This document shows positions 40,703 to 47,685 of a stretch of 47,685 nucleotides of DNA, in pieces. The DNA comes from Pseudomonadota bacterium (GTDB taxonomy: Bacteria > Pseudomonadota > Gammaproteobacteria > Steroidobacterales > Steroidobacteraceae). The stretch is from positions 1-47,685 of the forward strand of contig JAJZFQ010000255.1 in NCBI GenBank assembly GCA_021805275.1. Reading direction: 5' to 3'. The stretch's first letter is position 1. Each line of letters opens with the position of its first letter. The position numbers and the translations under genes were made by a program. The notes beneath the pieces were generated by a model, which worked only from the letters and a program-made list of their open reading frames with translations, ran no database searches and was not told where the DNA came from.

Positions 40703-40736
40703 CAATAATACATTATATCGATTAAAACGATTATTG
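40703..40736. promoter_or_regulatory. LysR-type operator between the regulator and aprMBA
   Basis: CAATAAT (40703-40709) and ATTATTG (40730-40736) form a 7-bp inverted repeat with 20 bases between, inside an AT-rich block in GC-rich DNA. It lies about 120 bases before aprM and next to the LysR gene's start, as expected for a shared divergent control region. Confidence 0.55.
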
Positions 40737-40852
40737 CTAACCGACTCGCCCAGGGATAAAGTTTTTTCACTTGGGGGCGTTGCGATTCCGCACGCGGATA
40801 GTGAACCCGCAAGGCGCTGAAGAAAACCGATGCTCTTTCTGGGAGTCCGCCA

Positions 40853-41641
40853 GTGCTTACGTCCAATCCGTTCGCTGCGCTTCCCGCATCCATACCGCCC
40901 ATAGCGATGCAGATCTATGTCGGGGCGATGGTCCTGTTGGTTCTTTGCGGCACGCTCATCGATGTGATCCACAAGCGAAGCGCCAAATACTTCTTTCAGC
41001 ATCGGCAGGTCGTCAAATCCCGCGCAACACGCCAAGTCAGCGGCGGAGAACTCATTGCGGCGGCAGCCGGAACCATCCTCGTCACGGGTCTGGCTGCCGG
41101 CGAGTTCTGCAACCCCTGGCGCAGGATCAGTCATCTGCTGCTGATGTACGGCTTTCTGCTCTACGTCATCGCCACCGCCCTGCTGGTCTTCGCCTATCCG
41201 ACTTCAGCAACGCCAGCCCCCGCCGTTGTGAGTGAGCTCTGGCACCTCGGCGCTCTGTTGATTTGCCTGGGTGGCTACTGGTTCTGGCTTCTGCTGCGGG
41301 TCGACGTCGCCGCGGAAGGTCACTCGCGCTTCGCACTGGTTCGGGCTGACCTGTTCATCGTCTCGTTGCTGGCGAGCGCGACGTCCGCGCTGCTCTGGTC
41401 GGTCTGCCAGAGTGCCGATCATCCGCTCTGGGCCGGCGCCTTCTTCAGCCTGTATATCATCGCCAGCACGATGCTGTTCGGATCGGTGCCGTGGTCCAAG
41501 TTCGCCCACATGTTCTACAAGCCCGCCGCAGCGTTTCAAAGACGCATCGAGCAGGCCAATGGCTATCGGCGCAATCTGCCACCACCAGCCGATCGTCCCG
41601 CGACATTCGGCAGTACCCGCCGCGCGCCGCATCATTACTGA
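40853..41641 (+). CDS. aprM: APS reductase membrane anchor AprM
   Basis: A 262-residue membrane protein encoded directly before aprBA, the position of AprM in sulfur oxidisers that lack QmoABC. Six or so hydrophobic helices are seen, for example MQIYVGAMVLLVLCGTLIDV, LLLMYGFLLYVIATALLVFA and LWHLGALLICLGGYWFWLLL. Conserved-looking polar features include HKRSAKYFFQHRQVVKSRAT and VPWSKFAHMFYKP. It is proposed to link AprBA to the quinone pool. GTG 40853 has GGGAG 7 bases upstream. Confidence 0.83.
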   Translation: MLTSNPFAALPASIPPIAMQIYVGAMVLLVLCGTLIDVIHKRSAKYFFQHRQVVKSRATRQVSGGELIAAAAGTILVTGLAAGEFCNPWRRISHLLLMYGFLLYVIATALLVFAYPTSATPAPAVVSELWHLGALLICLGGYWFWLLLRVDVAAEGHSRFALVRADLFIVSLLASATSALLWSVCQSADHPLWAGAFFSLYIIASTMLFGSVPWSKFAHMFYKPAAAFQRRIEQANGYRRNLPPPADRPATFGSTRRAPHHY

Positions 41642-41653
41642 GGAGCATCGTCA

Positions 41654-42115
41654 ATGCCCACGTTTGTCTACATGACGAGCTGCGACGGTTGCGGGCACTG
41701 CGTCGATATCTGCCCGTCCGATATCATGCACATCGACCCGACCTACCGTCGCGCCTTCAACGTCGAGCCGAACATGTGCTGGGAATGTTACTCGTGCGTG
41801 AAGGCGTGTCCGCAGCAAGCCATCGACTGCCGCGGCTACGCGGACTTCGCACCGCTCGGACACAGCGTGCGGGTGCTGCGCGAGGAGGAAAAGGCCACCG
41901 TGTCGTGGCGGATCAAATTCCGCGACGGACGCGAGAAGAATTTCGTTTCACCAATTAGAACCACGCCGTGGGGATCGATCAAGGGTCCGTCCGATTACCC
42001 GCCGCCGGATTCGGCAGCCATGCGTTCGCAGGCGCTCGCCCACGAACCTGAGGCGCTCAAGGTCGCCACTTTGCCGACACTCCCGAGCACTCGCTTTAAG
42101 AAGGGGTTGGTGTGA
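41654..42115 (+). CDS. aprB: Adenylylsulfate (APS) reductase beta subunit AprB
   Basis: A 153-residue iron-sulfur protein. Two 4Fe-4S motifs are seen: TSCDGCGHCVDICPSDIMHI and NMCWECYSCVKACPQQAIDC. The C-terminal tail (VSWRIKFRDGREKNFVSPIR, then a Pro-rich end) wraps AprA in known structures. In sulfur oxidisers the enzyme runs in reverse, making APS from sulfite and AMP. It begins 12 bases after aprM with a GAGG-type site and shares one base with the aprA start (TGATG). Confidence 0.93.
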   Translation: MPTFVYMTSCDGCGHCVDICPSDIMHIDPTYRRAFNVEPNMCWECYSCVKACPQQAIDCRGYADFAPLGHSVRVLREEEKATVSWRIKFRDGREKNFVSPIRTTPWGSIKGPSDYPPPDSAAMRSQALAHEPEALKVATLPTLPSTRFKKGLV

Positions 42116-43947
42116 TGAGCCGAAAGACCATTTTTGTCGATTCGGACATTCTCGTTGTCGGCGGCGGGATGGCCGGATGCGGTGCCACCTATGAATCGCG
42201 GTATTGGGGCCGGGACCTGAAGGTCGTCTGCGTCGAGAAGGCCAATATCGAGCGCAGCGGCGCCGTCGCCCAGGGCCTGTATGCGATCAACTGCTACATG
42301 GGCATGCACTGGAACGAGAATCAGCCCGAGGATCACGTGCGCTATGCGCGCAACGACCTCATGGGACTGGTGCGCGAGGATCTCGGTTACGACATTGCCC
42401 GTCATGTCGATGCAACCGTGCACAAGTTCGAGGAGTGGGGTCTGCCGATGATGAAAGACCCCAAGACCGGCAGATACCAGCGCGAGGGCAAATGGCAAAT
42501 CATGATCCACGGCGAGAGCTACAAGCCCATCGTCGCCGAAGCCGCGCGCAAGGCCGCCAGTGAGGTCTACAACCGCATCATGGTGACCCACCTGCTCATG
42601 GACACCAAGCACCCGAACCGGGTCGCGGGCGCTGTGGGCTTCAATGTGCGCACCGGAGATTTCTACGTCTTTCGTGCCAAAGCGGTCATCGTCGCCGCCG
42701 GCGGCGCGTCGCATATCTTCAAGCCGCGCGCGGTGGGCGAAGGCATGGGACGCACGTGGTACGCCCCGTGGAGCAGTGCCTCCGCGTATGCCTTGCCGAT
42801 TCTCGCCGGCGCGAAGATGACGCAGATGGAGAATCGCATCGTCCTGACGCGCTTCAAGGACGGATACGGTCCCGTAGGGGCCTACTTCCTGCATCTGAAG
42901 ACGTATACCCAAAACGCGTACGGACAGGATTACGAGGCGTTCTGGCGCGACTCCATCGAGAAAATGGTCGGCGATTACGTCAATCACCACCCGGTCCCGA
43001 CCTGCCTGCGCAACCATGCGCTGCTCGAGGAGGTCAAGGCCGGTCGCGGCCCCATCCGCATGGTGACCCGGGAGGCATTCAAGGATCCGCACAAGGAGAC
43101 TGTCGGCTGGGAGAACTTCCTCGGCATGACCGTCGGTCAGGCCGTGGTCTGGGCATCGCAGAACATTGATCCAAAGGAAGTCAATCCCGAACTCACGACC
43201 TCCGAGCCCTACGTCATGGGTTCTCACGCCACCTGCTCGGGCGCTTGGGCGAGCGGCCCGGAGGACTATGCGCCGTCGGAATACCAATGGGGCTACAACC
43301 GCATGATGACAGTCGAGGGGCTGTTCGGCGCCGGCGACACCATCGGCGGCACGGCCCACAAGTTCTCATCCGGCTCCTTCACCGAGGGCCGGATTGCCGC
43401 GAAGGCGGCCGTCCGCTACATCAACGACCTTGGCAACAACGGCCCCGAAGTCAGTGAGAAGGAATACACGGAGCTGCGCCGCGTTGTATTTCAGCCGCTG
43501 GAGACTTACCGCGTTGGACGCAATGAGATCGTCGCCGGCACCGTCTCGCCGAGCTATCTCCTACCGCTGAGCGGCCTGCAGCGGCTGGAGAAGATCATGG
43601 ACGAGTATGTTGGCGGCATCAGCGCTCACTACACGACCAATGAACCGCTGCTCACCCGGGGACTTGAGCTGCTCGGCATGCTCAAGGAGGATCTCGCGTA
43701 CCTCGGGGCACCGGATCTGCACCAGCTGCAGCGCGCCTGGGAGCTGCAACATCGTTTCCTGGCCTCTGAATGCGTAACGCAGCACACCCTGTTCCGGCAG
43801 GAGACGCGTTGGCCCGGCTATTACTACCGGGCAGATCATCCGAAGCTCGACGACAAGGACTGGCACTGCTTCACGCTGTCCCGCTACGACCGGCAATCCG
43901 GCCGCTGGGACATGGAGAAGGCTCCCGTGTACCACATCATCGACTGA
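42115..43947 (+). CDS. aprA: Adenylylsulfate (APS) reductase alpha subunit AprA
   Basis: A 610-residue flavoprotein that forms or reduces APS at FAD. The dinucleotide-binding motif is DILVVGGGMAGCGATYESRY, and FAD-contact and substrate regions include NIERSGAVAQGLYAINCYMG, AVIVAAGGASHIF and GLFGAGDTIGGTAHKFSSGS. The C-terminal EMXX-type tail is KAPVYHIID. The ATG at 42115 overlaps the aprB stop; a GTG three bases earlier is possible. Sat follows within 30 bases, completing the sulfite-to-sulfate route with ATP gain. Confidence 0.95.
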   Translation: MSRKTIFVDSDILVVGGGMAGCGATYESRYWGRDLKVVCVEKANIERSGAVAQGLYAINCYMGMHWNENQPEDHVRYARNDLMGLVREDLGYDIARHVDATVHKFEEWGLPMMKDPKTGRYQREGKWQIMIHGESYKPIVAEAARKAASEVYNRIMVTHLLMDTKHPNRVAGAVGFNVRTGDFYVFRAKAVIVAAGGASHIFKPRAVGEGMGRTWYAPWSSASAYALPILAGAKMTQMENRIVLTRFKDGYGPVGAYFLHLKTYTQNAYGQDYEAFWRDSIEKMVGDYVNHHPVPTCLRNHALLEEVKAGRGPIRMVTREAFKDPHKETVGWENFLGMTVGQAVVWASQNIDPKEVNPELTTSEPYVMGSHATCSGAWASGPEDYAPSEYQWGYNRMMTVEGLFGAGDTIGGTAHKFSSGSFTEGRIAAKAAVRYINDLGNNGPEVSEKEYTELRRVVFQPLETYRVGRNEIVAGTVSPSYLLPLSGLQRLEKIMDEYVGGISAHYTTNEPLLTRGLELLGMLKEDLAYLGAPDLHQLQRAWELQHRFLASECVTQHTLFRQETRWPGYYYRADHPKLDDKDWHCFTLSRYDRQSGRWDMEKAPVYHIID

Positions 43948-43973
43948 TCGCGCGGCTTCGCGCGAGGCCTCGC

Positions 43974-45173
43974 ATGTCACAACTCGTTCCGCCGCACGGC
44001 TCGGTATCGGTGAAGCCTCTTCTGCTGCCACTGATGGAGCGGGCCGAGGAACTGAAGCGGGCCGAGCGCCTCAGAGAGGTCCCGCTCGACTCCCGCGCGG
44101 TCTCGGATGTGCTGATGCTGGCCATGGGAGCGTATACGCCTCTCGATGGCTTCATGGGATATGATGACTGGCGCGGCTCGTGCCTCGAGATGAAATTGAC
44201 CGATGGTCTGTTCTGGCCGATTCCGATCACGCTGTCTGTGCATCACGAACTGGCCGAGCACATCCATGTCCGGGACGAAGTTGCGCTCACCGAAGCACAA
44301 AGCGGTGAGATTCTCGCCGTCATGGAGGTGGAGGAGAAATATCGGATCGACAAGACGTTCGAGGCGGAGCACGTGTACCGCACCACCGACGCGAAACACC
44401 CTGGTGTCGCGAAGGTGCTGCACCAGGGCGAGATCAATCTCGCCGGCCGCGTGATGGCGCTCAGCGAAGGCGAGTACCCGCGGCGTTACCCGGAGTTGTA
44501 CATTCGGCCGGCCGAATCGCGCGCCCTATTCCTCGAGCGAGGCTGGTCGCGTGTCGCTGCGTTTCAGACGCGAAATCCGATGCACCGCAGCCACGAGTAT
44601 CTTGTGAAGATCGCCGTGGAAGTGCTCGACGGAGTCTTCATCCACCAGGTCCTCGGCAAGCTCAAGGCCGGCGACATTCCCGCCGAGGTGCGCACCCGGG
44701 CGGTTGAGGCCATGGTCGATCATTATTTCCGTCCGGAATCGCTGATCCAGGCGGGTTATCCGATCGAGATGCGCTACGCAGGTCCGCGCGAGGCGCTGCT
44801 GCACGCCCTTATCCGCCAGAACTTCGGGTGCTCGCATCTGATCGTCGGGCGTGACCACGCGGGCGTCGGCAGCTATTACGGTCCGTTTGATGCGCACCGC
44901 ATTTTTGATCAACTGTGGGAGGGCGCCCTGGAGACGCAGGCGCTGAAGCTCGACGTCACCTTCTACTGCCGTAGGTGCGGCGGCATGGCGACGGCGCGAA
45001 CATGCCCTCACGACCCGCAGGACCATATTGCGATTTCCGGCACGCGCCAGCGTGAAATGCTCTCCACGGGAGTCGATATTCCGCCTGAATTCAGCCGGCC
45101 TGAAGTGGTGGCGATCCTCAGGGAGTATTATGCGAGCCTGCAAGCCGAGCAAGGAGCATCCGCCCAGAAATGA
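43974..45173 (+). CDS. sat: ATP sulfurylase (dissimilatory type)
   Basis: A 399-residue homo-oligomeric ATP sulfurylase. Catalytic blocks are FQTRNPMHRSHEYL (QXRNP and HXXH) and LIVGRDHAGVGSYYG; the N-terminal domain shows AMGAYTPLDGFMG. A zinc-type site near the C-terminus is CRRCGGMATARTCPHD. In this context it turns APS and pyrophosphate into ATP and sulfate. No APS kinase domain is fused. It is co-directional with aprMBA, 26 bases behind aprA. Confidence 0.95.
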   Translation: MSQLVPPHGSVSVKPLLLPLMERAEELKRAERLREVPLDSRAVSDVLMLAMGAYTPLDGFMGYDDWRGSCLEMKLTDGLFWPIPITLSVHHELAEHIHVRDEVALTEAQSGEILAVMEVEEKYRIDKTFEAEHVYRTTDAKHPGVAKVLHQGEINLAGRVMALSEGEYPRRYPELYIRPAESRALFLERGWSRVAAFQTRNPMHRSHEYLVKIAVEVLDGVFIHQVLGKLKAGDIPAEVRTRAVEAMVDHYFRPESLIQAGYPIEMRYAGPREALLHALIRQNFGCSHLIVGRDHAGVGSYYGPFDAHRIFDQLWEGALETQALKLDVTFYCRRCGGMATARTCPHDPQDHIAISGTRQREMLSTGVDIPPEFSRPEVVAILREYYASLQAEQGASAQK

Positions 45174-45533
45174 TGCACGGTTGACAACGGCCCGTACGCG
45201 CGAACTGCCGGCCTGCCGGCAACGCACGGCCGCCTCGCCCCCTCCGGCTGTCAGGGCGGGCAATCCCACAACCGATGCGCCTCAGAGAGCTGTTGCGCCG
45301 ACCGGCCGACGTGGGGATACTACAAGTTGAGCGCTGAGGCGCCTGTCGGCCCAGGGGCAGTGTGTCGGGTGCATGACGCGAAATTCCGGCCGGCAGCGCG
45401 CTGCAACGCGAGAAGTCGTAAGACTTGCAGCAGGCTTGCGCTAGCGCGGACCCACCCGAAGCGTTCTTTCGGACTCGATACGGCAATCCGCGTCGGCAAT
45501 GCCGCGTGACGCCGGACCACGGTTAGGGCCCCA
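45174..45533 (+). other. Intergenic region after sat
   Basis: About 360 bases without a supportable gene. TTGACA at 45181-45186 has no good -10 partner. No clear terminator with a T-tract was found after sat. Short open frames here show no domain. Confidence 0.4.
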
Positions 45534-46388
45534 ATGATCATCGCGCAGATTTCAGACACTCACATTGCGCACGACGCGCCCGACGCCGAGCGCAGAGCAT
45601 CAGATCTTGCCCGCACGATTGCGGATATCAATGCGCTCGACCCACCGGCGGATGTGATCATTTACACCGGCGATATCGCCCATGGCGGACGGCCCGTGGA
45701 TTATGAGCGGGTGGCATCGCTTCTTAGAAACGCCCGAGCACCCGTCTATGTCGCCCCCGGAAATCGGGATGACCGGGAAAATCTGCGCCAGGCTTTCTGC
45801 GGCTGGGCATGCCTGGCCTCGGGATCAGACTGCCTCGATTATGCTGTCGAGGACTTTCCGGTCCGGCTGATCTCGGTCGATACCGTGACCACGCGCAGCA
45901 ACAAGGGCGCGTTTGCGCCGGAGCACACCCGGCAGTTGACCGAGCTGATCAACGCGGAGAAGACCAAGCCGACTGCGGTGTTCATGCACCATCCGCCGTA
46001 CGTGGTCACAGTCGGACCGGATCCTCTCAATTTCGCAACAGCCGAAGATATGGCGAGGCTGCAGCAAGTCCTTGAACAATCGGCGCGGGTGGTTGCCGTC
46101 TTCTGTGGCCACGTTCATCGCTCGACCGCAGGTCGCATCGGTCGGATTCCAGTCATGGTGGCACCCTGCACCGCGACCTCTCTGCGCAAGGGCGACTATC
46201 CGACTGACCTGCTGCACCGGCCCGTCTATCACGTTCACCGGTTCGAGCCCGCCTACGGGTTCAGTACCCACGCGCGAATCGTCGAGGCGGCTGCCGGCGA
46301 GAAGACGGCAGAGAGCGGCATGCATAGTCAACATCCAGAGCCCGCTGCTCGCACCCGGTCAGCTGCGAGCGACCCGCCGACCGGATGA
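45534..46388 (+). CDS. Calcineurin-like metallophosphoesterase (CpdA/Icc-like)
   Basis: A 284-residue cytoplasmic phosphoesterase. Metal-binding motifs run in order: ISDTHIA (DXH), IYTGDIAHGG (GDX2HG), APGNRDD (GNRD), FMHHPPY and CGHVHRS (GHXH). This is the layout of CpdA-type 3',5'-cyclic-nucleotide or glycerophosphodiester phosphodiesterases; the actual substrate is unknown. The last 40 residues (AAAGEKTAESGMHSQHPEPA) look disordered. The gene stands alone between sat and the VapBC pair. Confidence 0.88.
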   Translation: MIIAQISDTHIAHDAPDAERRASDLARTIADINALDPPADVIIYTGDIAHGGRPVDYERVASLLRNARAPVYVAPGNRDDRENLRQAFCGWACLASGSDCLDYAVEDFPVRLISVDTVTTRSNKGAFAPEHTRQLTELINAEKTKPTAVFMHHPPYVVTVGPDPLNFATAEDMARLQQVLEQSARVVAVFCGHVHRSTAGRIGRIPVMVAPCTATSLRKGDYPTDLLHRPVYHVHRFEPAYGFSTHARIVEAAAGEKTAESGMHSQHPEPAARTRSAASDPPTG

Positions 46389-47050
46389 GCATCGTGTGGC
46401 TTGGCGCCACACCACGCGCCCGGTAGCGCAATTTCTCTTCGCGATTCCTCTGCGCTGCGCTGACGAACGGATCGCGTGAGCGACTGACGGATTGGTTGCG
46501 ACATTGCCAAACCGGTGCGAATTCGTTGCGCGCCGGCTTGCCGTCCGACTGGCGCGAAGGCGACAAAACCGGTTCCGGAGATACCGCCACCAACGACGTT
46601 TCCATCCTGTAGCCGCCGCGGCGCAAGCCGCTGCTCGTGACTGCGTATTACGAGAATGCCAGGATACGCGCTCGCCAGCGTTATGCGGTACTGGCCGACA
46701 CGGGGCGGATCGTGTCTGCGCTTTGACGCACAGGCATTCTCGCCGCCCCTAGCGCACTGCGCGTCATCCGGTCGGCAGTCCCTTCACAACGCACTCATCG
46801 ACCGGCACTACCATTTCGACCTACGAGTCAGGCGCGCGGTGGCGCCGGCTTTGGGCGGCGGGCTGACGATCAAGCAGGCGTTGCCGACGCTGGAGCGAGC
46901 CCCGTCGGGGTGTCCTCGTTGGTGCCTCCTGGTAGGACCGGTGCTTTTTGCGGCCGAGACAACATGGCTGCCTTTGCAATTGCCTAGAAAGGCATGCACT
47001 TCTGTTCGTCGCTCGGGTAAGACGTGGGCCAGAGTCTCGCAAGAGCCGGA
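46389..47050 (+). other. Stretch without a supportable gene before vapBC
   Basis: About 660 bases with mixed composition and no convincing reading frame; several short frames lack starts and domains. It may be decayed accessory DNA next to the toxin-antitoxin pair. Confidence 0.4.
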
Positions 47051-47085
47051 TTGACAGGAATATGGTAATACAGCTATCCTGCTGT
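47051..47085 (+). promoter_or_regulatory. vapBC promoter with overlapping operator
   Basis: TTGACA (47051-47056, a perfect -35) is followed after 18 bases by TATCCT (47075-47080) as -10. ACAGC-TATCCT-GCTGT (47070-47085) is an inverted repeat centred on that -10, a typical VapB autoregulatory layout. Start of transcription about 7 bases later would fall on the ATG at 47087, giving a leaderless mRNA. Confidence 0.6.
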
Positions 47086-47086
47086 C

Positions 47087-47368
47087 ATGAAGGCAACCAT
47101 CGATATCCCGGATACGCTGTACCGCAAGGTCAAGGCCAAGAGCGCCCTGCTCGGCAAGCCGGTGCGCGAGATCACCGTGGAGCTGTACCGGCACTGGCTG
47201 GGAGAGAAGGAAGAATCACGCCCGGAGGCCCCTCCCGCCGAGACTTGGCTGGACTCCTGGCTCGCTGCGGCCGACAAAGCCGTGCGAGCCGCTCCTCGCG
47301 GGCCTTCCGCACGCGAGATCCTGATCGCCGACCGCAACCGCCAGAATCACCGAAGGACGGCGAAGTGA
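47087..47368 (+). CDS. vapB: VapB-like antitoxin
   Basis: A 93-residue antitoxin. The N-terminal MKATIDIPDTLYRKVKAKSA and the following helix fit a ribbon-helix-helix DNA-binding domain for autoregulation. The C-terminal half (ETWLDSWLAAADKAVRAAPR) would wrap and inhibit the toxin. No ribosome binding site is visible before the ATG, in line with a leaderless message. It overlaps the PIN toxin gene by 4 bases (GTGA). Confidence 0.82.
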   Translation: MKATIDIPDTLYRKVKAKSALLGKPVREITVELYRHWLGEKEESRPEAPPAETWLDSWLAAADKAVRAAPRGPSAREILIADRNRQNHRRTAK

Positions 47369-47685
47369 CGGCACTGGTGGTCGATGCCAGCGTCTGGGTC
47401 TCCGCAGCCGACGCAGCCGACACACTGTCCACCCCAAGCCGCACGTTTCTCCACGCGGCCATGCGCCGGCGCGATCCCATCGCCCTTCCCGCCATCGCGA
47501 GGCTCGAGGTCGCCTGCGCGCTCTCGCGCCGGCTGCGCGATGCCGGGCGGGGTCGCGACTTGGCTGACGGCCTCCTGCACTCTCCGCTCATCACCGAAAT
47601 GGATCTAGGGTCGTTGCTGGCAACGGCGCTGACGGTGGGAACCGAATCCTTTCTGCGCGCTGGCGACGCGTTCTATGCGGCTGTC
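47365..47685 (+). CDS. vapC: VapC-type PIN toxin, truncated by the window end
   Basis: The first 107 residues of a PIN-domain ribonuclease. Acidic residues are seen in LVVDASVWVSAADAAD (first Asp), PAIARLEVACALSRRL (Glu) and FLRAGDAFYAAV (third Asp). It starts at GTG 47365, overlapping the antitoxin's stop. Partner and order are typical of vapBC. The C-terminus lies beyond the window. Confidence 0.85.
   Translation, partial: MTALVVDASVWVSAADAADTLSTPSRTFLHAAMRRRDPIALPAIARLEVACALSRRLRDAGRGRDLADGLLHSPLITEMDLGSLLATALTVGTESFLRAGDAFYAAV

Noticed and set aside
41995..43359. 454-residue minus-strand open frame
   Set aside because: Antisense to aprA; the sense product matches AprA throughout.
45181..45186. 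TTGACA after sat
   Set aside because: No -10 box at a suitable distance and no gene directly downstream.
46656..47054. 132-residue plus-strand open frame
   Set aside because: No domain, no ribosome binding site, unusual composition; judged non-coding.

Overview
The window is GC-rich DNA with dense, mostly well-resolved operons. It looks like a sulfur-oxidising, probably gammaproteobacterial chemolithotroph. The basis is a membrane-bound sulfite dehydrogenase (soeABC), a reverse APS-reductase/ATP-sulfurylase pathway (aprM-aprB-aprA-sat), a high-potential iron-sulfur protein, a VpsR-type enhancer-binding protein and a Zur-type zinc operon. The genus cannot be fixed from sequence alone.

Layout. 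1-3.2 kb is an accessory patch: a DUF433 gene broken by an in-frame TGA, a PIN-domain toxin-like pair, a small cupin, and about 1.9 kb with no convincing gene. 3.2-4.4 kb holds alkB and a Tat-exported HiPIP. 4.5-9.65 kb is a six-gene minus-strand metal operon (substrate-binding protein, ATPase, two permeases, Zur-like repressor, NiCoT transporter) behind a palindrome that overlaps its predicted -10. 9.66-15.3 kb holds a short-chain dehydrogenase, a lipoprotein, a rhodanese and a large secreted GH92 glycosidase fused to a beta-propeller. 15.5-20 kb is soeABC.

20.5-31.5 kb reads as one surface-matrix and c-di-GMP region. A VpsR-like sigma54 activator is co-transcribed with an outer-membrane beta-barrel protein. 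Facing it is a four-gene minus operon encoding a 550-residue Gly/Asn/Ser-rich repeat protein, a small QN-motif protein, a C39-like peptidase and an Ala-rich exported protein. A near-perfect -24/-12 promoter (TGGCACG-N4-TTGCT) lies in front of the repeat gene. The set resembles the Fap functional-amyloid system in component types but not in fibre sequence. A globin-GAF-EAL phosphodiesterase and a LytS/LytTR two-component pair follow.

31.9-34.2 kb carries a stand-alone alpha-N-methyltransferase of the borosin (OphMA/SonM) type, then a 48-residue ORF with a hydrophobic C-terminus, which is a candidate precursor of a split borosin RiPP, and then a DsbA-like exported thiol oxidoreductase. These two regions (fibre system and borosin locus) are the best candidates for undescribed biology.

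34.4-39.5 kb has lemA with a frameshifted GIDE-like gene, small conserved proteins, an RRM RNA-binding protein and a Tat amidase with two frameshifts. All three frameshifts lie in G/C homopolymers. 39.8-45.2 kb is a LysR regulator divergent from aprMBA-sat: AprBA makes APS from sulfite and Sat recovers ATP and sulfate, complementing direct sulfite oxidation by SoeABC. 45.5-47.7 kb has a metallophosphoesterase and a VapBC pair cut by the window end. No tRNA, rRNA, CRISPR array or insertion sequence was recognised by eye.
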